Source: DATLEX01 sp035525015 (lineage in GTDB: Bacteria > Acidobacteriota > Thermoanaerobaculia > Gp7-AA8). Taken from it: a stretch of 14,524 bases of DNA. The notes beneath the pieces were generated by a model. That model was not told where the DNA came from. It made no database searches and saw only the letters and a list, made by a program, of their open reading frames with translations. Positions within the stretch are counted from its first letter, which is position 1. Each line of letters begins with the position of its first letter. Positions 1 through 5,507 of the stretch are shown in pieces. The stretch spans positions 1-14,524 of the forward strand of contig DATLFC010000067.1 in assembly GCA_035525015.1 (NCBI GenBank), written 5' to 3'. Both the position numbers and the translations under genes were made by a program.

Positions 1-2
1 AC

Positions 3-275
3 GAGACGCTCGCGCCGCAGTGTGTCAACGCATACGCGTGCGGTCTCAAGAACATGTACTTCCGCTCCGACGAGACGTTCTACGCCGACCTCGGAGCCGC
101 GCTCGAGAAGACGCGTTCGCGCGAGATCCGCTGGACCGGCAACCGCCAGCAGCTGGCGCGAGCCCTGGCCCGCGCCAAGGCCCGGCACCCGCGGCTTCGC
201 CGGGCTTACGAGCGCGTCGCGGCATGGAGCCCCCGGTTCCGTGCCTTCCTCAAACGCCACCTCGCCGTGAGATAG
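3..275 (+). CDS. C-terminal fragment of an unrecognised protein (5' end outside window)
   Basis: The frame is open from base 3 to the TAG at 273-275, giving the last 90 residues of a protein whose start lies upstream of the window. I do not recognise the family. The visible part begins with a short stretch holding two Cys (about residues 7 and 13 of the fragment). It continues into a strongly basic, helix-prone tail rich in Arg, Ala and Lys with no membrane segment or signal. The basic helical tail and G/C-rich third positions look like real coding sequence in this genome, and the stop sits only 3 bp before the convergent gpsA stop, which is typical of a dense chromosome. The first internal Met is at base 54, but the frame stays open upstream, so that Met is probably internal. 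No function is proposed. Confidence 0.6.
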   Translation, partial: ETLAPQCVNAYACGLKNMYFRSDETFYADLGAALEKTRSREIRWTGNRQQLARALARAKARHPRLRRAYERVAAWSPRFRAFLKRHLAVR

Positions 276-278
276 AGC

Positions 279-1280
279 CTACCGCTCGATTTCGGCCTTC
301 AGGGCGCGCGTCATCAGCCGCTGGATCGCGCCGCGCGGCGACTCGTCCTCGTACAGAACGCGGTACATCTCCGTCGCGATCGGCAGCTCGATGCCGTGAC
401 GCTCCGCGAGGGCGTGCGCGGAGCTGGCCGTTTTGACACCCTCGGCCACGAACTTCGCATCGCGGAGAATGTCGCTCAGCTTCCGCCCACGCCCCAGCTC
501 CACGCCGACCATCCGGTTGCGCGAGAGCGATCCCGTGCACGTAAGCACCAGATCGCCGATGCCGGCCAGGCCGGCGAACGTTTCCGGACGTCCGCCGAGC
601 GCGATGGCCAGGCGGGTCACCTCGTGCAATCCGCGCGTGACGAGCGCCGCGTTCGTGTTCGAGCCGAGGCCGAGCCCTTCGATAACTCCGGCGGCGATGG
701 CGATGACGTTCTTCAGCGAGCCGGCGAGCTCGACGCCGGTCACGTCCGACGAGGTGTAGAGCCGGAAGGTCGGATGCGACAAAAGATGCTGCAGCTCCTG
801 CGCGTAGGCGGCGTCGGTGGAGGCGACGACCGCGGCCGTAGGATCGCCGCGCGAGACCTCCAGCGCGAACGTCGGGCCGGAGAGCGCGGCGAAGGCCTCG
901 AGCTTTTCCCCGGCCACCTCGCGCGTGACTTCGGACATCCGTGCCAGCGTCTCGTTCTCGATCCCCTTCGTCCCGGAGATGAATCGGACGGGATGTCGCA
1001 GATGTCCCGTCAGTTCGGCGAGCACCCGGCGGTAGTGGTGACTGGGCACGACCATGAAGACGATGTTGCTGAACGCCGCCGCCTCGGCGAGGTCCGCGGT
1101 GGCCCGTACGTGAGGGCCCAGGTCGAGCAAAGGGAGATAGAACGGGTTGTGACCGCTGCGATTCACGGCCGCGGCGACTTCCGGATTGTGCGCCCACAGC
1201 AGAACGTCATGCCCGCAGCGGGCGATCAGCGCCGCCATCGCGGTACCGAACGAGCCGGCGCCGATCACCGCAAACTTCAC
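279..1280 (-). CDS. gpsA: NAD(P)-dependent glycerol-3-phosphate dehydrogenase
   Basis: The 333-residue protein has the usual length of bacterial GpsA, which reduces dihydroxyacetone phosphate to sn-glycerol-3-phosphate in the cytosol for phospholipid synthesis. The dinucleotide-binding motif GAGSFGTA is at residues 7-14 and GTKG at 103-106. LSGPTFA follows at 133-139. The catalytic-lysine segment AGSLKNV spans 186-192 (Lys190), and AGIGDLVLTC (239-248) and SRNR (253-256) complete the substrate domain. The start is GTG at 1278-1280. It is preceded at good spacing by a strong ribosome-binding site (AAGGAGG, complement of about 1285-1291) and overlaps the plsY stop as GTGA, so translation is probably coupled to plsY. 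GpsA makes the glycerol-3-phosphate that PlsY acylates. It is the last gene of the minus-strand block and ends 3 bp from the convergent upstream fragment; I see no terminator between them. Confidence 0.97.
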   Translation of the reverse strand: MKFAVIGAGSFGTAMAALIARCGHDVLLWAHNPEVAAAVNRSGHNPFYLPLLDLGPHVRATADLAEAAAFSNIVFMVVPSHHYRRVLAELTGHLRHPVRFISGTKGIENETLARMSEVTREVAGEKLEAFAALSGPTFALEVSRGDPTAAVVASTDAAYAQELQHLLSHPTFRLYTSSDVTGVELAGSLKNVIAIAAGVIEGLGLGSNTNAALVTRGLHEVTRLAIALGGRPETFAGLAGIGDLVLTCTGSLSRNRMVGVELGRGRKLSDILRDAKFVAEGVKTASSAHALAERHGIELPIATEMYRVLYEDESPRGAIQRLMTRALKAEIER

Positions 1281-1918
1281 TGATCCTCCTTCCGCTCACC
1301 GAGCCGGCGTTCACGGCGTTGCGCGAGGCGGGCGATGTTGGAATGGTGTTTGGCGATGACGGCGAGAGCGATGAGGATGCTGATGACGATCTGCCAGAAC
1401 GAGGCGTGCGTGGCGAGAAAGCGGAAGAGGAGCGGCACCGACGCGGCGCTGACGATCGACGCCAGCGACACGAAACGCGATGCGATCAATACGATCAGAA
1501 AGACGATCATGGCGCCGGCGAAGACGATCGGATCGAGACCGAGAAAGACGCCCGCCCCCGTCGCCACACCCTTGCCGCCGTGAAAGCGGAGCCATACCGG
1601 AAACATGTGACCGAGCACGGCCACGAGCGCGGCGAGAGAGATCCAGAGCTCGCGCGAATACCACGGCGTCGCTTCCGGCCAGCCCGGCAGCTCGACGATC
1701 CACCTCGCCAGTGCCACCGCCGTGTACCCCTTGGCCAGATCGAGCAGCAGCGCCACGACGCCGGGGGCTTTGCCGAACGAGCGCGCCACGTTCGTGGCCC
1801 CGACGTTCCGGCTGCCGACCTGACGGATGTCGGCGCCGGCCACGAGCCTGACCACGATGTAGCTGAACGGGATCGACCCGATCAGATACGCGGCGACGAG
1901 GAGGGCAGTTGGAAGCAC
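1277..1918 (-). CDS. plsY: glycerol-3-phosphate acyltransferase PlsY
   Basis: PlsY is an inner-membrane enzyme that transfers the acyl group of acyl-phosphate to sn-glycerol-3-phosphate to form lysophosphatidic acid. The 213-residue protein carries the family signatures: GSIPFSY at 14-20, GSRNVGATN at 35-43, LDLAKG at 59-64, the phosphate-binding HGGKGVAT at 113-120, and a late HHSNIARL at 191-198. Hydrophobic segments lie near 3-23, 52-72, 91-110, 122-146 and 175-190, as expected for this polytopic family, followed by a basic cytosolic tail. The start is GTG at 1916-1918, 9 nt after the metB-like stop. I see no good ribosome-binding site, so it may depend on translation of the upstream gene. 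It overlaps gpsA by 4 nt, placing two consecutive pathway steps in one transcript. Confidence 0.96.
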   Translation of the reverse strand: MLPTALLVAAYLIGSIPFSYIVVRLVAGADIRQVGSRNVGATNVARSFGKAPGVVALLLDLAKGYTAVALARWIVELPGWPEATPWYSRELWISLAALVAVLGHMFPVWLRFHGGKGVATGAGVFLGLDPIVFAGAMIVFLIVLIASRFVSLASIVSAASVPLLFRFLATHASFWQIVISILIALAVIAKHHSNIARLAQRRERRLGERKEDQ

Positions 1919-1927
1919 GGTTAACCG

Positions 1928-3067
1928 TTATACCGCCTCAAACGCATTCTCCAAGTCCGCAACCAGATCCTCGATGTCCTCGATGCCGACGGAGATGCGC
2001 ACGAGCCCCGGCGTGATGCCGAGCCTCTTCCTCGTCTCCGGCGGCACGGAGCCATGGGTCATCGACTCGGGGTGCGAGATCAGCGTCTCCACGCCGCCGA
2101 GCGACTCGGCGAGGGACGAGAGACGTACGCGATCGAGAAAGGCTTTGGCAAGGTCGCGCGAGCCGAGCTCGAACGAGATCATCGATCCGAATCCGTTCAT
2201 CTGCCGCTTCGCCAGCGCATGCTGGGGATGGTCGGGCAGGCCCGGGTAATAGACCCTCTTCACTTTCTTGTGATGGCTGAGGTAGTGCGCCATGGCCACG
2301 CCGTTCTCCTCATGCCGCTTCATCCGGACGGCGAGCGTCTTCACGCCGCGGAGAACGAGCCATGAGTCGAACGGCGAGAGGATCGCGCCGACGGCGTTCT
2401 GCAGGAATCCGATCTTCTCCGCCAGCTCGTCGGAGTTCGACACCACCACGCCGCCGACCGAGTCGGAGTGACCGTTCAGGAACTTCGTCGTCGAGTGGAC
2501 GACGACGTCCGCACCGAGCTCGATCGGCCGCTGGATCCACGGCGAGCAGAACGTGTTGTCCACCACCACCAGCACCCCCGCCCGACGGGCGACCTCGGCG
2601 CAGGCGGCGATGTCGCTGATACGCATCATCGGGTTCGTCGGCGTCTCGAGGTAGATGATCTTCGTCTCCGGCCGGAGCGCCGACCGCACCGCATTGACAT
2701 TCGAGGTGTCGGCGTAGGTGAACTGAAGGCCGAACTTCTCCAGCACACGGCTGAAGAGGCGATAGGAGCCGCCGTACATGTCTTCGCCAGCGACGACGTG
2801 GTCGCCGGACTGGAGCGTCCGGAAGATGACGTCGATCGCCGACATGCCGGACGCGAAACAGTGCGCGTGTGTTCCACGCTCCAGCGCCGCCAGATTCGCC
2901 TCCAGCGCCGAGCGGGTCGGGTTCTTCGTCCGCGCGTATTCGTATCCCTTGTGCCGCCCCAGCTCCGGCTGTACGTACGTCGATGTCTGGTAGATCGGAA
3001 TGGTCACGGCGCCGGTATGCGGCTCCGGCTCCTGCCCCGCATGAATGCAATCAGTGGCGAATCCCAT
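1928..3067 (-). CDS. metB: cystathionine gamma-synthase / gamma-lyase family PLP enzyme
   Basis: This 379-residue protein is a full-length member of the Cys/Met-metabolism PLP family. Visible landmarks are YEYARTKNPTR (42-52), which includes the Tyr/Arg phosphate-binding pair, GTHAHCFASGMSA (65-77), ETPTNP (141-146), VVVDNTF (167-173), and HSTTKF (191-196) with the PLP Schiff-base Lys195. SLGGVETLISHPESMTH near the C-terminus is typical of cystathionine enzymes. Sequence alone does not separate O-acyl-homoserine synthase (forward) from cystathionine lyase (reverse transsulfuration) activity. The adjacent cysteine/cystathionine beta-synthase gene, as in mccA-mccB type pairs, makes a reverse route from homocysteine to cysteine plausible. 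ATG start; an AAAGGTG-like ribosome-binding site sits in the end of the upstream gene, only 3 bp away. The call is secure to family; the symbol metB is conventional. Confidence 0.93.
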   Translation of the reverse strand: MGFATDCIHAGQEPEPHTGAVTIPIYQTSTYVQPELGRHKGYEYARTKNPTRSALEANLAALERGTHAHCFASGMSAIDVIFRTLQSGDHVVAGEDMYGGSYRLFSRVLEKFGLQFTYADTSNVNAVRSALRPETKIIYLETPTNPMMRISDIAACAEVARRAGVLVVVDNTFCSPWIQRPIELGADVVVHSTTKFLNGHSDSVGGVVVSNSDELAEKIGFLQNAVGAILSPFDSWLVLRGVKTLAVRMKRHEENGVAMAHYLSHHKKVKRVYYPGLPDHPQHALAKRQMNGFGSMISFELGSRDLAKAFLDRVRLSSLAESLGGVETLISHPESMTHGSVPPETRKRLGITPGLVRISVGIEDIEDLVADLENAFEAV

Positions 3068-3070
3068 AGC

Positions 3071-4024
3071 TCACACCTTTGCCCACTTCGTGTAAATCCC
3101 CTTGGAGATGTACCGCTCGGCCGCGTCAGGGATGATCGTGACCACGCGTTTTCCGGGGCCGAGGCGGCGGGCCACCTGCAGGGCGGCGTCGACATTCGCG
3201 CCGGCCGACCCACCGCCGAGGATTCCTTCTTCCTTCGCCAGGCGGGCGACCATGACGAACGCCGGCTCGTCCTCGACCATGATCACATCGTCGGCCAGAT
3301 CCATCTCCAGCACCGGGGGAATGAACGAGGAGGCGCCGATGCCCTCCACCTCGTGCGGTCCCGCCTCCCCCCCTTTGAGAATCGACCCCTGCGGCTCCAC
3401 GACCACGCAGTGGACCGCGTCGCCGTGACGCTCGCGGAGGTACTTCGCCACGCCGGTGAAGGTCCCGCCGGTGCCGGCCCCGGCAACCCAGGCGTCGATA
3501 CGCCCCTCCATCTGCTCGTAGATCTCCGGAGCCGTCGTCTCGTAGTGCGCCTCGGTGTTGAAGACATTCCGGAACTGCTGCGGGACATACGCACCAGGGA
3601 TGTTCCCCGCCAGCTCCTCGGCTCGGGCAATGGCTCCCTTCATCCCCTCATCCTTCGGCGTCAGCTCCACTTCCCCGCCGAGAGCCTTCATGACCTGCTG
3701 CTTCTCGATGGAGAAGTTCTCCGGAACGCAGAGGATGACTCGATAGCCCATGGCCACGCCGGCCAGCGCGAGGGCGATGCCGGTATTGCCGGCCGTCGGC
3801 TCGATGATCGTCCCTCCCTTGCGGAGGAGGCCTGCGCGCTCGGCCCGAACGATCATCCCCACACCGATGCGATCCTTCACAGAACCGCCGGGGCTGAGAA
3901 ACTCGAGCTTCACGAAAATGTCGGCGGCACCCGGGCCGGGGATGTTGCGCAGCCGGACCATCGGAGTGTTGCCGATGAGATCGAGGACGTTGTCGACAGG
4001 AGGGGGAAGCGGGCGGGCAGTCAA
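3071..4024 (-). CDS. cysteine synthase / cystathionine beta-synthase family PLP enzyme
   Basis: The protein (317 residues) is a fold-type II PLP enzyme that beta-replaces an activated serine with sulfide (cysteine synthase) or with homocysteine (cystathionine synthase). The PLP lysine motif SPGGSVKDR spans 44-52 with Lys50. The substrate loop is EPTAGNTG (75-82), the phosphate loop GAGTGGTFTG (182-191), and EGIGASSFIP lies further on. Ala in the substrate loop, where classical CysK has Ser, together with the neighbouring cystathionine lyase-like gene, favours an MccA-like cystathionine-forming enzyme, but this is inference. No C-terminal CBS domains are present. The start is TTG at 4022-4024. 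It is the only usable in-frame start before the core fold, because an in-frame TAG lies at 4037-4039. No ribosome-binding site is visible. First gene of the four-gene block. Confidence 0.93.
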   Translation of the reverse strand: MTARPLPPPVDNVLDLIGNTPMVRLRNIPGPGAADIFVKLEFLSPGGSVKDRIGVGMIVRAERAGLLRKGGTIIEPTAGNTGIALALAGVAMGYRVILCVPENFSIEKQQVMKALGGEVELTPKDEGMKGAIARAEELAGNIPGAYVPQQFRNVFNTEAHYETTAPEIYEQMEGRIDAWVAGAGTGGTFTGVAKYLRERHGDAVHCVVVEPQGSILKGGEAGPHEVEGIGASSFIPPVLEMDLADDVIMVEDEPAFVMVARLAKEEGILGGGSAGANVDAALQVARRLGPGKRVVTIIPDAAERYISKGIYTKWAKV

Positions 4025-4033
4025 AACGGGCGC

Positions 4034-4039
4034 ATTCTA
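4034..4039 (-). promoter_or_regulatory. candidate -10 element of the cysteine synthase block
   Basis: On the minus strand TAGAAT lies 9 nt before the TTG start and just after the upstream terminator, the right place for the promoter of this block. A -10 this close to the start codon would give a leaderless or nearly leaderless mRNA, which fits the absence of a ribosome-binding site. The -35 region is poor (a T-run from the terminator tail). The 13-nt stretch beginning here matches the stretch before moaD at 12 of 13 positions. Confidence 0.4.
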
Positions 4040-4056
4040 AAGGATTTTGGAAATGA

Positions 4057-4084
4057 AAAACGGCGAGCCTGCGCTCGCCGTTTT
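4057..4084 (-). terminator. intrinsic terminator downstream of the zinc-ribbon gene
   Basis: A perfect 12-bp stem (4057-4068 pairing with 4073-4084) closes a 4-nt loop. The stem has a GC core of CGGCGAGC and is flanked by A and T runs. Read on the minus strand it is followed by TTTTTCATTT, a good U-tract. It lies 20 bp beyond the stop of the zinc-ribbon gene and just before the cysteine synthase promoter, so it should insulate the two units. The A-run on the other side would make it partly bidirectional. Confidence 0.9.
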
Positions 4085-4104
4085 CGTGTTTCGCGAATGA
4101 TTCT

Positions 4105-4422
4105 CTACGCCCAGCTGGAGGGGCGGGAGGAGGAGCGGCGCTGGTTGTAGCAGTCGCGGCAGTAAACCGGCTTTCCGCTGACGGGGGTGAAGGGAACTTC
4201 GGTCGCCACGCCACAGCTGTCGCAGGTCACGCTGACCATCTGCCGTTCACGGCTGCCGCCGTTGCCGTCGCGCGCCATCTTCCGCTTGTCGCGGCAATTC
4301 TTGCAGCGCTTCGGCTCGTTGGTGAATCCGCGCTCGGCATAAAAAGCCTGCTCGTTTTTGCTGAACACGAACTCCTGACCGCAATCGGCGCAATTGAGGG
4401 ACTTGTCATTGAACGTATCCAT
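4105..4422 (-). CDS. small double zinc-ribbon protein (CxxC-x25-CxxC plus CxxC-x17-CxxC)
   Basis: The 105-residue protein holds two four-cysteine knuckles. The first is Cys11/Cys14 with Cys40/Cys43 and resembles the 'probable zinc-ribbon' domain found near the N-terminus of many small bacterial proteins. The second is Cys67/Cys70 with Cys88/Cys91, separated by exactly 17 residues, matching the known CxxC-x17-CxxC small-protein domain. A basic, Gly-rich linker (44-62) joins them, and the tail is Arg/Ser-rich. There is no signal peptide or membrane segment, so it should be cytosolic. Such proteins are assumed to bind zinc and possibly nucleic acid, but no biochemical role is established that I can name. 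ATG start at 4420-4422 with a purine-rich leader (AGGAG about 11 nt upstream, AAAGG closer). It is a single-gene unit divergent from the DUF72-selB unit and ends in a strong terminator. Confidence 0.9.
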   Translation of the reverse strand: MDTFNDKSLNCADCGQEFVFSKNEQAFYAERGFTNEPKRCKNCRDKRKMARDGNGGSRERQMVSVTCDSCGVATEVPFTPVSGKPVYCRDCYNQRRSSSRPSSWA

Positions 4423-4643
4423 GGACCTTTGATCTCCTAAGTTGTACTACTGGACTGAAATGATTTGCCGCAGCGTGACACGCGCGGGGTGCCGCGACCA
4501 ACGCCCCCGCATCAGGATTGATACGACCTATCTTCGGATCAGCCCCCTTCCGCCACGAAACGCAATACGCCCCTGAATGCTCACTGGCTGGTCAGGGCTC
4601 GGTTGTATTGGATTCGTGGTCGCGTTTTAGCATAGGGAGTTCA
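4423..4643. other. divergent intergenic region between zinc-ribbon gene and DUF72-selB
   Basis: This 221-bp stretch must hold promoters for both divergent units, but no convincing -35/-10 pair is seen on either strand. TTGATA at 4518-4523 resembles a -35 box without a matching -10. TTGTAT at 4603-4608 and TAGCAT at 4629-4634 are separated by about 20 bp, which is too wide to be persuasive. GCGGGG (4484-4489) and CCCCGC (4505-4510) form a minor inverted repeat. The DUF72 frame stays open back to a TTG at 4518, but that extension has no ribosome-binding site and is unlike the family. Confidence 0.5.
4553..4619 (+). promoter_or_regulatory. three-segment imperfect hairpin in the presumed DUF72-selB leader
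   Basis: Three nested inverted segments pair in order: CCACGAA (4553-4559) with TTCGTGG (4613-4619), CAATAC (4563-4568) with GTATTG (4605-4610), and CCCTGA (4571-4576) with TCAGGG (4592-4597). Together they make 19 pairs with two internal loops and a 15-nt apical loop. The element ends 24 nt before the DUF72 ATG and leaves the ribosome-binding site free. It may be a regulatory RNA structure or a DNA operator. In E. coli a SECIS-like hairpin before selAB binds SelB and represses translation; any parallel here is inference. Confidence 0.5.
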
Positions 4644-5507
4644 ATGAACGCAACGACTTACGCTCAAGCTCCAAATAAGCATCGGATCCGGATCGGGCCC
4701 GCCGGGTGGAGCTATGCCGATTGGGAAGGAACGGTCTACCCGAAGCACGGTTCGACGTTCGATCACCTCGCCTATCTCGCGAACTTCTTCGACACGATCG
4801 AGATCAACTCGCCTTTCTACCGGATCCCGCCCCCGACGCACGCGCAGAGCTGGGTCCGGCGCGTCGCGAGCAACCGCGAGTTCCGCTTTACGACGAAGGT
4901 TTTCCGCGGTTTTACTCACGAGAAGGCCGCACTCGCGGCCGCCGACGTGAAAGCCTTCCGCCATTACCTCGACCCGCTCCTGGAGAATGACCGCCTCGGC
5001 GCGCTCCTGCTGCAGTTCCCCTGGAGTTTCAAGAACTCCGAGGAGGCGCGCCGGAAGCTTTCGACGTTGTTCGAGGCATTCGACGCCTACCCGAAGGCGC
5101 TGGAGGTGCGACACGCTTCGTTCCAGAACGATGACTTCGTCCGCTTCCTGGACGATCACGACGTCGGGTTCGTCAACGTCGATCAGCCGCTGTTCGACGA
5201 TTCGGTCAAACCGGCTGCGACCGTGAGCGGTTCCGTCGCCTACGCCAGGCTCCACGGCCGCAACTACCAGAAATGGTTTGCGCACGAGGAGAGCTGGGAG
5301 CGCTACGACTACCTCTACTCGCCGGACGAGCTCGCTCCCTGGGTCGATCGCATCCGGCAGATGGCGGTCAGCCACGAGACCTACGTCATCACGAACAATC
5401 ATTTCCGCGGTCAGGCCGTCGTGAATGCCGGGGAGCTCGAGCGCGCGCTGGGACAGGATGGAAAACTGCCGCCGCAGGTGAAGGAGACCTACCCTGACCG
5501 AGCGTAA
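4644..5507 (+). CDS. DUF72 (YecE-like) TIM-barrel protein
   Basis: The protein (287 residues from this start) belongs to the DUF72 family, cytosolic TIM-barrel-like proteins of unknown biochemical role. Recognisable family segments are GPAGWSYADWEG (18-29), EINSPFYRIP (53-62), FTTKV (82-86), LLLQFPWSF (121-129), ALEVRH (152-157), AYARLHGRN (199-207), and YVITNNHFRGQAVVNA (247-262). The ATG at 4644 is chosen because GGGAG sits 4 nt upstream and the family's conserved start follows within 20 residues. A longer version back to a TTG at 4518 lacks support. The last 14 nt overlap the selB reading frame, and the selB ribosome-binding site lies inside this gene, so the two are almost certainly translated as a coupled pair. 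Confidence 0.92.
   Translation: MNATTYAQAPNKHRIRIGPAGWSYADWEGTVYPKHGSTFDHLAYLANFFDTIEINSPFYRIPPPTHAQSWVRRVASNREFRFTTKVFRGFTHEKAALAAADVKAFRHYLDPLLENDRLGALLLQFPWSFKNSEEARRKLSTLFEAFDAYPKALEVRHASFQNDDFVRFLDDHDVGFVNVDQPLFDDSVKPAATVSGSVAYARLHGRNYQKWFAHEESWERYDYLYSPDELAPWVDRIRQMAVSHETYVITNNHFRGQAVVNAGELERALGQDGKLPPQVKETYPDRA
5481..5486 (+). promoter_or_regulatory. ribosome-binding site that fixes a CTG start for selB
   Basis: AAGGAG lies inside the DUF72 coding end. A CTG codon in the selB frame begins 7 nt after it, a normal spacing. An in-frame TGA at 5479-5481 rules out any start further upstream, and no ATG, GTG or TTG occurs in this frame before 5680, which is past the GTP-binding P-loop. Confidence 0.75.

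Noticed and set aside
250..300. Terminator between the first fragment and gpsA
   Set aside because: The stops are 3 bp apart, and no hairpin with a T-run is visible on either strand.
2468..4150. Open frame of 560 codons on the plus strand opposite the two PLP enzymes
   Set aside because: Antisense shadow of two clearly identified enzymes; it also runs through a terminator hairpin.
4518..4643. Longer DUF72 start at TTG
   Set aside because: No ribosome-binding site, not like the family, and overlaps the leader hairpin; ATG 4644 has GGGAG.
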